64,000 nt of DNA from assembly GCA_041490445.1 (NCBI GenBank), contig JBGPTF010000001.1, positions 293,399 to 357,398 on the forward strand, written 5' to 3'. Below the pieces are notes generated by a model, which worked only from the letters and a program-made list of their open reading frames with translations, did no database searches and had not been told where the DNA came from. Origin of the DNA: JBGPTF01 sp041490445 (GTDB taxonomy: Bacteria; Acidobacteriota; Terriglobia; Acidiferrales; UBA7541). Positions 54,332 through 63,247 of the stretch are shown piece by piece. Made by a program: the position numbers and the translations under genes. Every line of letters begins with the position of its first letter. The stretch's first letter is position 1.

Positions 54332-55334
54332 CGATTATCTCTGGGATAAAACAGGCGAGCCTGACACCGATGTCGAACGGCTCGAGCGATTGCTCGGCCA
54401 GTTCCGCGAGGATTTGCCTGCGCCGGACGTTCCTGCGCCGGCGCGCGTGAATCGGTTTCCCAGGCGGTTTTGGATTCCGCTCGCCGCTGCCGCTGCGTTG
54501 CTCCTCACTTTCGGAACGTGGGTTGCCCTCCGTTGGTACCTCTCGCCGCCCGGTTGGGAGGCAGCGCGTCTCGAGGGCGCTCCGCGAATCGGCGACCGGC
54601 CGCTCGGCGCATTCGGGCGATTGGCCGTCGGCGAATGGCTCCTCACCGACGGGGCGTCGCGCGCGGAATTGAAGGTGGACGGACTCGGCGTCGTCGAGGT
54701 CGGGCCGAACTCGCGCCTGCACCTGGTGAAGGCGACCCTAACGCAGGAGCATTTCGTCCTCGAGCGCGGCTTCATCCGCGCGCAGATTCTTGCGCCGCCG
54801 TACGTGTTCATCGTCAACACGCCTTCCGCCTACGCGATGGACATGGGTTGCGCCTACACCCTCGATGTGAAGGACGACGGCTCCGGCATGCTCCGTGTGA
54901 CTTCCGGCTGGGTGGATTTCCAGCACGGGACTCGGCAATCCCTCGTGCCCGCGGGAGCGGCGGCCGAGACTCGTCCGCGCATCGGCCCCGGCGCGCCCTA
55001 TTTCGAGGACGCCTCCGAGCCATTCCGCGCTGCACTCTCCACGGTGAATTTTGATATCGGAGATTTGCAGGCGCGCGCTGCGGCGTTCTCCGTGGTCCTT
55101 GCCGAGGCTCGGCAGCGTGACGCCTTCACTCTGTTGAACCTGTTCCGCCGCGTCGAGCCCGAAGACCGCGGCCGCCTCTTCGACCGCATCGCGCAATTGT
55201 TGCCGCCGCTGCCTGCGGACGCGCGAGCGCAGGTTGTGGCAGGAAATCTTCGGCCGCTCGAACCCTGGTGGGACGCCCTGGGAATCGGCCATCCGAAAAA
55301 GGGCTTGTTTCGTCCGCCCCACGTCGAATACTGA
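54324..55334 (+). CDS. FecR-domain anti-sigma-like membrane protein
   Basis: The 336-residue protein has an N-terminal cytosolic part, a membrane helix (WIPLAAAAALLLTFGTWVAL) and a periplasmic FecR domain (DGASRAELKVDGLGVVEVGP, NSRLHLVKATLTQEHFVLER, VFIVNTPSAYAMDMGCAYTL). FecR-type proteins regulate the ECF sigma factor encoded beside them. Its start overlaps the sigma gene. The role as anti-sigma or signal relay is inferred from context. Confidence 0.87.
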   Translation: MPDDYLWDKTGEPDTDVERLERLLGQFREDLPAPDVPAPARVNRFPRRFWIPLAAAAALLLTFGTWVALRWYLSPPGWEAARLEGAPRIGDRPLGAFGRLAVGEWLLTDGASRAELKVDGLGVVEVGPNSRLHLVKATLTQEHFVLERGFIRAQILAPPYVFIVNTPSAYAMDMGCAYTLDVKDDGSGMLRVTSGWVDFQHGTRQSLVPAGAAAETRPRIGPGAPYFEDASEPFRAALSTVNFDIGDLQARAAAFSVVLAEARQRDAFTLLNLFRRVEPEDRGRLFDRIAQLLPPLPADARAQVVAGNLRPLEPWWDALGIGHPKKGLFRPPHVEY

Positions 55335-55355
55335 GGGGCGGCAAGTAGACAAACG

Positions 55356-56174
55356 ATGCGCGGGCCTCTGCTCATTTTCTTCGCCCTTCTCGCGGGTTCG
55401 CTTTCTTTCGCGCCGCAAGCCTTCGCACACGTCGGCACCGGAATCGCCGTGGATGCCAAGGGACAGATCCTTTTCGTGGACACCACCGGCAACCGCCTCT
55501 GGAAAATCGGCGCCGACGGAAAACTCACACTTGTCACACCGGAGATCCATTCCAACCTGCTTGTCCTCAATCAGGACGGAAGCATGTATGTCGACAACGA
55601 GCGCCATTCACTTCGCTGGCCGGCGGGCCTGCTGCGAATTGATCCGGCGGGCCGCGTGACTGCCGTCACCGAGGAAGGAGAAGCCGCCCGCGCGCGGGCC
55701 TCTACTCCTTCCGTCGACCCGGCCAAGTTTCCCCACGCCAGCACTACCTTGCGCGCCCCTGACGGAACGATTTTTGTCCGCGATTGCAACACGATTCGAA
55801 AACTGACGCCTGCAGGAGCCGTCGTCGAACTTCCCGGCGGTGCAGAGGCGGGGTGGCTCGGCAAAGGCGAAGCGGATTGTCGGAGAGTTCTTGGCCTTGC
55901 CCTGGACACGGCGGGAAATCTCTACGTCGCCAATTACGGGAAGGCGAAGGTTTACCAGCTCAGCCCGGCCGGCGGCACGCGTGCCTTGTTTCGTTCCGCG
56001 TGGCCCTGGGTTCCCACCGGCGTCACGGTCGCAGGGAACTACCTCTGCATCCTCGAACGATTCGGCCACCCCTACGGCCCCGCAGCGGCGGTCTCTGTAT
56101 TGCCGGTGTACAAATTCCGGGTCCGCAAACTCACCCCGGACGGAAAAATCTCCATCCTGGCGACGATTCATTAA
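55356..56174 (+). CDS. Secreted NHL-type beta-propeller protein
   Basis: A signal peptide (MRGPLLIFFALLAGSLSFAP, cleaved near AFA) precedes NHL/SMP-30-like repeats: HVGTGIAVDAKGQILFVDTT, GNRLWKIGADGKLTLVTPEI, GLALDTAGNLYVANYGKAKV. It is 21 bases after the FecR gene, so in the same operon. The ligand or substrate is unknown. It fits a secreted output of the sigma module. Confidence 0.83.
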   Translation: MRGPLLIFFALLAGSLSFAPQAFAHVGTGIAVDAKGQILFVDTTGNRLWKIGADGKLTLVTPEIHSNLLVLNQDGSMYVDNERHSLRWPAGLLRIDPAGRVTAVTEEGEAARARASTPSVDPAKFPHASTTLRAPDGTIFVRDCNTIRKLTPAGAVVELPGGAEAGWLGKGEADCRRVLGLALDTAGNLYVANYGKAKVYQLSPAGGTRALFRSAWPWVPTGVTVAGNYLCILERFGHPYGPAAAVSVLPVYKFRVRKLTPDGKISILATIH

Positions 56175-56209
56175 CACCGAAAAGTATCTCGTTCACTCGT
56201 CAGCCCTCT

Positions 56210-56238
56210 TGTTAACACTCCGCATCCCCTGCGCGTCC
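56210..56238 (+). promoter_or_regulatory. Second copy of the candidate ECF-sigma promoter
   Basis: TGTTAAC (56210-56216) and CGTCC (56234-56238) are separated by 17 bases, matching the elements at 53670-53698. Bases just outside are partly shared (CTGTTAAC versus TTGTTAAC, then CTC). It lies 41 bases before the kelch gene start. The match argues for co-regulation by the sigma factor. Confidence 0.55.
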
Positions 56239-56278
56239 TTCTCTACGAATCGGTCAATTCCATTCACCGGAGGCCCCC

Positions 56279-57415
56279 ATGCGTTTGCGATTCCTGTGGT
56301 TCTTGTTCACCCTGGCTGCGTATTCCTCCTTGCCATGCGAAGCAACACATCCCTCCAGAAGCTCGACCAGCCCGGGTAGCGTCGTATCCGCCGGGCAAAT
56401 GAGCGTGGCGCGCTTTGATCAGTCAGCCACGCTGCTGCCGAATGGAAAAGTTCTGATCGCGGGCGGCATGGCGCGCAATGGCGTTTACCATGACACCGTC
56501 GAACTCTTCGACCCTGCCACCCGCCAATTTATTTCCGCAGGACGCATGACCACCGCCCGCTCCTGCCACACCGCCACGCTGCTGCCGAACGGCAAAGTAT
56601 TACTCGCCGGCGGTTCCGGAGCGCCGTGGATCCATCTTTCCTCGGCCGAACTGTACGACCCCGCGACCGGCCGGTTCACGCTGACGGGGCGCATGACCGC
56701 CGAGCGTTGCGGCGCAGAGGCAGCGCTCCTGCCCAACGGAAAAGTGCTGATCGTCGGCGGACTCGCAAGCGGGCCGATGACCCGGCTCGCCAGCGCCGAA
56801 CTGTACGACCCCGCCACCGGCGCGTTCACCGCGACCGGCAGAATGCACACGCCGCGCGACGCCCATGCCATCACACTGCTGCGCGACGGCCGTGTGCTGG
56901 TGATGGGCGGCTCGAGCGCCGGGCGTTTCCCCAACGAAACAATTGAAGCGAGCGCGGAGATTTACGACCCGGCGACCGGACTGTTCTCTTCCACCGGCGA
57001 TTTGGTGACCCCGCGCTACAAACACGCCGCCGCGCTCCTCGCCGATGGACGCGTGCTCATCCTGGGCGGCTCTGACAATCGCGCCTGGCGCGGCAAGTAC
57101 GCAAGCGCGGAGATCTACGACCCCGCCACCGGGCGCTTTTCCGCCGCCGGAGAGATGGCTTATCAGCGGTACAAGCTGCGCGACGGCGTTGTGCGGTTGC
57201 GCGATGGGAGGATTCTCATCGCGGGCGGCGCAGAGCGGCCGGAAATATTCGATCCAGCCTCTCGGACGTTTCGCGCGGTCACCGGCAGCGTCGGCGATTG
57301 CCTCCACTTTTCGACGACGACTCTGCTTCCTGATGGAATGGTGCTGATCGCAGGAGGTTACGGAGAAAATCCCGGCGCGGGCGGTGTGGAGACTGCCTGG
57401 CTGTATCAGCCGTAA
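56279..57415 (+). CDS. Secreted kelch-repeat beta-propeller protein
   Basis: After a signal peptide (MRLRFLWFLFTLAAYSSLPC) come about seven kelch repeats. Each shows ATLLPNGKVLIAGG followed by AELYDPATGRF-like text, as in LSSAELYDPATGRFTLTGRM and YASAEIYDPATGRFSAAGEM. The repeats build a beta propeller, probably outside the cytoplasm. GGAGG precedes ATG 56279. It has its own copy of the ECF-like promoter. Confidence 0.87.
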   Translation: MRLRFLWFLFTLAAYSSLPCEATHPSRSSTSPGSVVSAGQMSVARFDQSATLLPNGKVLIAGGMARNGVYHDTVELFDPATRQFISAGRMTTARSCHTATLLPNGKVLLAGGSGAPWIHLSSAELYDPATGRFTLTGRMTAERCGAEAALLPNGKVLIVGGLASGPMTRLASAELYDPATGAFTATGRMHTPRDAHAITLLRDGRVLVMGGSSAGRFPNETIEASAEIYDPATGLFSSTGDLVTPRYKHAAALLADGRVLILGGSDNRAWRGKYASAEIYDPATGRFSAAGEMAYQRYKLRDGVVRLRDGRILIAGGAERPEIFDPASRTFRAVTGSVGDCLHFSTTTLLPDGMVLIAGGYGENPGAGGVETAWLYQP

Positions 57416-57430
57416 AACAACGGGGCGGAG

Positions 57431-59878
57431 TTACTCGTACTCGCGGAGGGTTTCAGCCATTTGGCGAAGGCGCTGGTCCACCAGCGCGAAGACTGTGCCT
57501 TCCTCGAAGCGTCCGGATTCGCCCCGCTCGCCCGCGCGCACGCCCGTCACAATCTGCACGCCCTCGGTGATCAAGGCGACCGGATAGATGTGGAACTTCC
57601 CTTCTTTGACCGCTTCGATCACGTCTTCGCGCAGCATCAGGTCGTCCACATTCTCTTTGGGGATCAGCACGCCCTGTTTTCCAGTGATGCCCTTCACTCG
57701 GCAAACATCGTAGAACCCCTCGATCTTCTGATTCACTCCGCCAATCGGCTGAATATCGCCCTGCTGGTTCACCGAGCCGGTGACGGCGATGTCTTGCCGG
57801 ATCGGCAACTCGGCAAGCGCGGAGAGCAGCGCGTAAATTTCCGTCGAGCTGGCGCTGTCGCCGTCCACGCCCGAATACGACTGCTCAAAGCAAAGGCTCG
57901 CAGAGAGCGAGAGCGGCTTATCCTGTGCAAACGTGTGCCGCAGGAAACCGGCAATGATCTGCATTCCCTTGTCATGCAACCGGCCGCTCAGATTGGACTC
58001 GCGCTCGATGTTGATGAGCCCGGATTTTCCCATCGCCACCGACGCTGTAATCCGCACCGGTTTGCCGAAGGCGTAGCCGCCGAGCTCCATCACGCTGAGT
58101 CCGTTCACCTGGCCGATTCGCTCGCCGGTCGAATCGATCAGCAGGAGCCCCTCTTCGATCATCTCGCGGATTTTTGTCTCGACGAGATTGTGGCGTTCGA
58201 TTTTTGCTTCCAGAGCTTCGCGCACGTGTACGGCAGTCACCGGGTTTGCCTTGCTGTTGCGCGCCGCGTAACACGCTTCTCGCGCCACGTCGGCAAGCTC
58301 GGTGAATCGAGCGGTCACTTTGCCGCGCCGCCCGGCCTGGCGGACGCCGAATTCCAGCAAGGCGGCCACGGCGCCGCGATCGAACGCGGGCAATCCTTCG
58401 TCCTCCGACAGCTTGCGCAGCCGCCCGCCGTATTGCCGGATGACTTCGTCGCTCCACCGCATCTCCTCGTCGAATTCGACGCGCATCTTAAAAATCTTCT
58501 TGAAGTCGTCTTCGTAGTTGTAGAGCAGCTCGTACAGATAACGGTCCCCGATCAGAATGATCTTCACGTGGACGTCGATCGGCTCGGGCTTCAGTGCCGC
58601 AGTGGCGAACGGGAAGAAGAAATCCACCGGCTGGATTTCCAGCTTGCCGTGATTGAGCGTCCGCTTCAGCGTCCGCCATACGCCCGGCTCGGTGAGCACA
58701 TCGATGGCGTACATCACCAGGTAGCCGCCGTCGGCGCGCAACAGCGAGCCCCCGCGCAGGTCCATGAAATCGGAGCTCCAGCCGCCGCGCGCGTCATAAG
58801 CGCGATGAATGGTTCCGAACAGGTTCGCGTACGTCGGAATCGTCTCGAAAATCACCGGGCAGGTTTCGTTTTCGGCGTGCGCCAGGATCACGTTCACGCC
58901 GTACACGCGGAACGGATCGCGCTCGGGCCGCTCCGGCCGGCTTCCCCCTCCGCCATCCGGCGTGGGTGTCTCGTCTTCGCCCTCACGTTCTCTGAACGGG
59001 TCCAGATTGTCGAGAATGTGGTGGCGGACTTCTTCCAAGTACTCGGACACATGCGGGGCCGGGTATTTCTCCTTCAACTCTTCAATGACACCGTCCACCA
59101 GCACCGAAGCGGCTTCCTGCTCGAGATAGCTCATCTCGCTCGCCAGCTCTCGCGAAAGCGAAAGCGTCTTCCGGTATACCACGGTGAACTCCTGCCGGAA
59201 CTGGTCGTATTTCCGCTCGAGATCTTCCGCGGTCGTGCTTTCCATCTTCCCGTCCTGCACGAGCTTCGGGATTTCCTCGATCGGCACCATCTGGCCTTCG
59301 AGGACGGGGAAAATTTCCGGCAGCGCGACCGCTCCCACCTGCATCCGGCCGAGTGCGAATTGATCGCGCGCGATCCGGCGCGTGAAATCGTCCATCAACT
59401 CTTTTTCGCGCACCGTGAACCGCTCCACGATCCGCGCCTTCTGCCGTTGGAATGGCTCGCCTTCGAACACCTGTGGAATCCGCCGCCGCAGGAATTCGAT
59501 CCCTGATCCCATTTCCTTCCTAAAGGAATTGGCCTGTCCCCGCACCAGCGTCAGCAGGCGCGGGCGATCCGGATTCTTGAAATTATTGACGTAACAGCGG
59601 TCGGGAGAAGGTGCCGGCCGCGGATCCATCTCCTCGATCATCCGCACGATCAATCCGCCGCGGCTGGTGCCCGAAAGTCCGCACACGTAGAGGTTGTAGC
59701 CGGGGGCGTTCAGTTCCACTCCCATGCGCAACGCGCGCAGGGCGCGGTCCTGGCCGATTTGGCCCTCTACCAGCTCGGCTTCCGCGGTCGTTGCGAACGG
59801 AACCTGTGATGGGTCGCAACGCCACCGGAGTTTCTCCGGAGTGAGGCTGGCAGGCTCGGGTGCGGGTATTCGCTTCAT
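57431..59878 (-). CDS. Lon-like ATP-dependent protease (YcbZ/LonB-type)
   Basis: This 815-residue protein has a C-terminal Lon proteolytic domain with the Ser-Lys dyad: YSGVDGDSASSTEIYALLSA and IGGVNQKIEGFYDVC. AAA-like sequence precedes it (VCGLSGTSRGGLIVRMIEEM). The Walker A is degenerate, lacking the canonical GK[ST]. It also has the coiled insert typical of the group (TVVYRKTLSLSRELASEMSY). It degrades unknown substrates. It converges on the kelch gene with a 15-base gap. Confidence 0.9.
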   Translation of the reverse strand: MKRIPAPEPASLTPEKLRWRCDPSQVPFATTAEAELVEGQIGQDRALRALRMGVELNAPGYNLYVCGLSGTSRGGLIVRMIEEMDPRPAPSPDRCYVNNFKNPDRPRLLTLVRGQANSFRKEMGSGIEFLRRRIPQVFEGEPFQRQKARIVERFTVREKELMDDFTRRIARDQFALGRMQVGAVALPEIFPVLEGQMVPIEEIPKLVQDGKMESTTAEDLERKYDQFRQEFTVVYRKTLSLSRELASEMSYLEQEAASVLVDGVIEELKEKYPAPHVSEYLEEVRHHILDNLDPFREREGEDETPTPDGGGGSRPERPERDPFRVYGVNVILAHAENETCPVIFETIPTYANLFGTIHRAYDARGGWSSDFMDLRGGSLLRADGGYLVMYAIDVLTEPGVWRTLKRTLNHGKLEIQPVDFFFPFATAALKPEPIDVHVKIILIGDRYLYELLYNYEDDFKKIFKMRVEFDEEMRWSDEVIRQYGGRLRKLSEDEGLPAFDRGAVAALLEFGVRQAGRRGKVTARFTELADVAREACYAARNSKANPVTAVHVREALEAKIERHNLVETKIREMIEEGLLLIDSTGERIGQVNGLSVMELGGYAFGKPVRITASVAMGKSGLINIERESNLSGRLHDKGMQIIAGFLRHTFAQDKPLSLSASLCFEQSYSGVDGDSASSTEIYALLSALAELPIRQDIAVTGSVNQQGDIQPIGGVNQKIEGFYDVCRVKGITGKQGVLIPKENVDDLMLREDVIEAVKEGKFHIYPVALITEGVQIVTGVRAGERGESGRFEEGTVFALVDQRLRQMAETLREYE

Positions 59879-59909
59879 GGCAATTTTTCAGGAAATCCGG
59901 TGAAACCGG

Positions 59910-61010
59910 TTACTCTAGCACGGTGGCGCGATTCTTCCCAATCGGTTCGCCCGAATCGCCCGGGAACGCGCCGCCGCGTTTTTCGCTCGTGTAGAGATCC
60001 AGAACGCTCGCCGCCATCGCCAGAACGATTGGCCCGAGCACGATTCCGAGCAGGCCGAAAAGCGCCAATCCGCCGACCACGCTGATGAACACCAGCAGGC
60101 CGCTCAGCCGCGCGCGGCCGCTGATCAGCCACGGCCGCACGACGTTGTCCACGAATCCGAGCAGGGCGCCGCAGAACGCCAGCAGGAAAATGCCGGCGCC
60201 GACGCGGCCTCCGACCATCAGCCCGATTGCCGCCGGAACCCAGATGAGCGCCGAACCCACCAGCGGCACGAACGAGCAGAAGGCCATCACCACGCCCCAG
60301 AACAGCGCCGCACTGAGACCCAGCACGGCGAAGGCGATGCCCCCAACCAGTCCATGAACGAGCGCGGCCACCAGGCTCGACGTGACGCTCGCGAAGATCA
60401 GGTCGCGCGTTTCGCCGATCATCCGCTCGCGATGCGATTCTTCGAAGGGAAGCGCCCGGCGCAGCCCGCCGAGGATCGTGTCCGCGTCGCGGAACAGGTA
60501 GAACATGGCGAGAATTACGACCGCGAGATCGAAAATAAAGTGCGCGATGTTGCGCAGCGCTGTTCCCAGCTCTGCCGCCAGCAGGCTGGCGGCGCGCTGC
60601 GCTCCCTCTCGCGCAAACGTGGCGAGGTTTTCCGGTGTGGCCCCCGGGATGCGCTGGCTGATCCACGCCCACGCTTCGTTCGCCCATGCGAGTTGGCCGC
60701 TCGCGAGGGCTTGCTCCGCGGAACGAGCCGCCACCACGCCCTCGCGGATGAATGCCGCCATCAAGAAGAGCACCGGCACGATCAAGATCAGCGTCACGCC
60801 CGCCGTGCTCAAGGCCGCCGCGGTGGCGCGCCCCGCGCGCCGCTCCAGCCGCGCATGCCAGGGGTAGAACACGACCACCAGCACTCCGGCCCACGCCAGC
60901 GGGGCCAAGAAAGGCGCGAAGATCCGGTACACGAGGTACGCCAGCAGAAGAACGACGCCGTAGAAAAGCGCCGCTCCCAGTCGTTCTTGCGTCTTCGAGC
61001 TGGTTGCCAA
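59910..61010 (-). CDS. AI-2E/PerM-family membrane transporter
   Basis: This protein has the family architecture of about eight helices in two groups, for example GAALFYGVVLLLAYLVYRIF at the start. The conserved C-terminal block is GGIAFAVLGLSAALFWGVVM, FVPLVGSALIWVPAAIGLM and GFVDNVVRPWLISGRARLSG. Members export quorum signals or other solutes; the substrate here is unknown. TTG 61010 (MATSSKTQERLG) fits the family best; the frame is open to 61043. Confidence 0.88.
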   Translation of the reverse strand: MATSSKTQERLGAALFYGVVLLLAYLVYRIFAPFLAPLAWAGVLVVVFYPWHARLERRAGRATAAALSTAGVTLILIVPVLFLMAAFIREGVVAARSAEQALASGQLAWANEAWAWISQRIPGATPENLATFAREGAQRAASLLAAELGTALRNIAHFIFDLAVVILAMFYLFRDADTILGGLRRALPFEESHRERMIGETRDLIFASVTSSLVAALVHGLVGGIAFAVLGLSAALFWGVVMAFCSFVPLVGSALIWVPAAIGLMVGGRVGAGIFLLAFCGALLGFVDNVVRPWLISGRARLSGLLVFISVVGGLALFGLLGIVLGPIVLAMAASVLDLYTSEKRGGAFPGDSGEPIGKNRATVLE

Positions 61011-61080
61011 CGTCTCTGCTCTCTGGCAGCTAGATAGATGCAATGTCCCGGTTTGTCAACCCGGACTGGCGGAAGAAGGC

Positions 61081-61105
61081 GGTGGTTCACCACGAGTGGT
61101 ATAAT
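61081..61105 (+). promoter_or_regulatory. Promoter with a 12-bp palindrome
   Basis: GTGGTTCACCAC (61082-61093) is a perfect palindrome, followed by TATAAT at 61100-61105, a consensus -10. The gene for the 51-residue Cys protein starts 26 bases further on. No good -35 is present, so a regulator bound at the palindrome could be required. Confidence 0.5.
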
Positions 61106-61131
61106 TCGCCCCAGCGCTTTCCAGGAACGCC

Positions 61132-61287
61132 ATGGCCGATCCCGCCACCTGCAAGCACCAGCGGACGCAGCTCATCGCCAAAGATGCAGATGCGCAGTAC
61201 GTCGAGTGCCTCGACTGCGGCGCCATCCTCGAAGCCGGTGAGCTCGAAGGGCCGCCGGGCTTCGACGAGTCTCTCTCCGACGCGTAG
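61132..61287 (+). CDS. 51-residue Cys-pair protein
   Basis: Translation from ATG 61132 begins MADPATCKHQRTQLIAKDAD and continues YVECLDCGAILEAGELEG, ending DESLSDA. CKH and CLDCG give a CxH...CxxC zinc-site candidate. AGGAACG lies 4 bases upstream. The consensus TATAAT at 61100 supports expression. Related tiny ribbon proteins occur in this phylum, but no function is known. Confidence 0.7.
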   Translation: MADPATCKHQRTQLIAKDADAQYVECLDCGAILEAGELEGPPGFDESLSDA

Positions 61288-61299
61288 ATCCAGATGTCT

Positions 61300-61668
61300 T
61301 CAGCGAATCTCGAGCTGGTCAATCAGTCGGAGGACGTCGGAGGCAGACACATCGTAGAGGGTGTGTTCGTCTTCTTGCTCAAGCCGCTCGCGCAAATACT
61401 CGGCGGCAAGGTAGCTTGCTTCGCGGTCGGAAAGATTGCGGCCGGCGCGCTTCTGAAACTCGACGAAGCCGGTGTGCGCCAGCCCGAGAACGACTCCCCG
61501 TCCATCCACAAAGAATTTGCAGTCCACCGTGTCGCTGTGCCGCGTGGCGATCCCGATCCACAAATGCGAGAAGCGGCAATGATACACGCAGTCGGTCACC
61601 TTCGAGCGCACATCGAACGCACCGATGAATTCGCTCATCGCGCCTGCATTGGGAATGGCGGTTCGCAC
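61300..61668 (-). CDS. Conserved protein of unknown function
   Basis: The 122-residue product begins at GTG 61668 (VRTAIPNAGAMSEFIGAFDV); ATG 61638 (MSEFIGAFDV) is an alternative. GAGAGA lies about 8 bases before the GTG. The sequence is a mixed alpha-beta fold with HTGFVEFQKRAGRNLSDREA and a C-terminal DVSASDVLRLIDQLEIR. Cys and His are spread in VYHCRFSHLW. It follows the aminotransferase gene by 30 bases. Confidence 0.68.
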   Translation of the reverse strand: MRTAIPNAGAMSEFIGAFDVRSKVTDCVYHCRFSHLWIGIATRHSDTVDCKFFVDGRGVVLGLAHTGFVEFQKRAGRNLSDREASYLAAEYLRERLEQEDEHTLYDVSASDVLRLIDQLEIR

Positions 61669-61697
61669 TTTGTCGTCTCTCGCGCCCGGTGAGATGC

Positions 61698-62909
61698 TTA
61701 TTTCCGGCTGCCGGCGACCTCGGCCTGGGTCTGTGAGTAGCTGCGCACCGCGGCGCCCACGCCCGCCCCCGCGGGAACAGAGAAGCCCTGGTCGAGCAGC
61801 ACTTTTTCGAGAGCGGCCAGGAACAGCAGCACGTTGTTCTTCTGGCACCCGTAGCCCATCAGGCCCACGCGCCACAGCTTGCCCTTCAGCGGCCCGAAGC
61901 CGCCGCCGATCTCAATGTTGAATTCGTCGAGAAGCTGCTGCCGCGCCCGCCCGTCCTCCACACTCTTGGGGACGTTGATGCCGGTCACCGTGATCATCCG
62001 GTCGGCCGCATTCTCGACGAACAGCGGGAGGCCCATCGCTTCCAGGCCGGCGACGAGCGCCTGCTGATTCTGCCGATGGCGTGCCCAGCGCGCTTCCAGC
62101 CCTTCTTCGAGTACGATGCGAAGCGCTTCGCGCAGCGCGAAGATCAGTGAAATCGGCGCCGTGTGATGGTACGTCCGCTCTTTGCCCCAATAATTCATCG
62201 TCGTGGTCAGGTCGAAATACCAGCTCTGCACCTTTGTCTTGCGCGCGCGCAGCACGTCCTCGGCGCGCGCACTCAGCGTAATCGGCGCAAGTCCCGGCGG
62301 GCAACTGATGGCCTTCTGCGAGCCGCTGAAGCAGATATCCAGCCGCGTGCCGTCCACGTCCACCGGCATCCCGGCCAGCGTCGAAACCGCGTCCACGACG
62401 AGCAGCGCGCCCAATTCATCCGCCACCTTGCGGAAATCGGCGAGCCGGTGCGCTACGGCGGTCGAGCTTTCACCGTGCGTCACACCGACAATCTTTACCT
62501 TCTTCCCCTTGCCGGCGCGGCGAACGTCGTCCGGGTCCACCGCCTTCCCGTACGGCGCTTCCACGCGCGTCACACGCGCGGGCGTGCGCTCCGCGATGAG
62601 CGCCATGCGCTCGGAAAACGCCCCGTTCACGCAGATCAGCGCTTCATCGCCCTCTTCGAGCGGGTTCAGGATCGCCGCCTCGATCCCGCCGGAGCCGGAT
62701 GCGGAAATGGGAAACGTCGTCCGGTTCTGCGTCTGGAAGACTTGCCGCAACTGCACCTGAAGGTCTCCCATCATGTTCAGGAACCACGGATCCAGGTGCC
62801 CCACGATCGGCGTGGCCATCGCGCGATACACGCGCGGGTCCACGCACGACGGCCCGGGGGTCAGCATCAGTCGGACGGGTGGAAGCAGCTCGCCCATTCT
62901 CTCGCTCAT
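61698..62909 (-). CDS. Class V aminotransferase (alanine-glyoxylate / serine-pyruvate type)
   Basis: The 403-residue PLP enzyme starts at ATG 62909 (MSERMGELLPPVRLMLTPGP), preceded by GAGG at 9 bases. The typical start LMLTPGPSCVDPRVYRAMA is followed by SASGSGGIEAAILN. The PLP Lys is in SGSQKAISCPPGLAPI, with the Asp in VVDAVSTLAGMPVDVDG. It transfers amino groups from serine, alanine or phosphonates; the exact donor is not set. The upstream extension to 63032 is low-complexity. Confidence 0.92.
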   Translation of the reverse strand: MSERMGELLPPVRLMLTPGPSCVDPRVYRAMATPIVGHLDPWFLNMMGDLQVQLRQVFQTQNRTTFPISASGSGGIEAAILNPLEEGDEALICVNGAFSERMALIAERTPARVTRVEAPYGKAVDPDDVRRAGKGKKVKIVGVTHGESSTAVAHRLADFRKVADELGALLVVDAVSTLAGMPVDVDGTRLDICFSGSQKAISCPPGLAPITLSARAEDVLRARKTKVQSWYFDLTTTMNYWGKERTYHHTAPISLIFALREALRIVLEEGLEARWARHRQNQQALVAGLEAMGLPLFVENAADRMITVTGINVPKSVEDGRARQQLLDEFNIEIGGGFGPLKGKLWRVGLMGYGCQKNNVLLFLAALEKVLLDQGFSVPAGAGVGAAVRSYSQTQAEVAGSRK

Positions 62910-62984
62910 GGTTGTATCCCTCGAAGCGCCCGGCCGTTCTTCCGCCGGTCGAATTGCGTCGGGAGGGGACGAATCGGGTCGGCA

Positions 62985-63015
62985 GGGCCGAACATTCGGG
63001 CCGAATGTTCGGCCC
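62985..63015. repeat. Perfect 31-base palindrome
   Basis: GGGCCGAACATTCGG and CCGAATGTTCGGCCC are exact reverse complements around a single G. A second overlapping palindrome, centred at 63006 (CGGGCCGAATGTTCGGCCCG), allows alternative hairpins. It lies 76 bases upstream of the aminotransferase start. Possibly an operator or a REP-type unit; no U-tract follows. Confidence 0.6.
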
Positions 63016-63058
63016 GAACGATGATGGCGCAAGCACCCGGCGCAGGCCTCTAGTCTCC

Positions 63059-63247
63059 CTAAATCGCCCTTCCCCGGTCAACCACCAAAATGTCTCGCCT
63101 CCACTCCAGCGGCGGCATGTTCGAGTCGAGGAAATCAAATACGTCGGCAAGGAGTCCAACAGGCCCGAAAATCTTGAATCCGGCATGATCCACTGAGAAA
63201 AGATCGTCTACAGGGAGCATCCTGACCGGCGACGCGATGAATCGCAA
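63059..63247 (-). CDS. Possible short protein of unknown function
   Basis: The 62-residue frame contains VFDFLDSNMPPLEWRRDILV and ends VVDRGRAI, reading like part of a structured protein. There is no ribosome site. It may be a fragment of a longer gene. Low certainty. Confidence 0.35.
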   Translation of the reverse strand: MRFIASPVRMLPVDDLFSVDHAGFKIFGPVGLLADVFDFLDSNMPPLEWRRDILVVDRGRAI

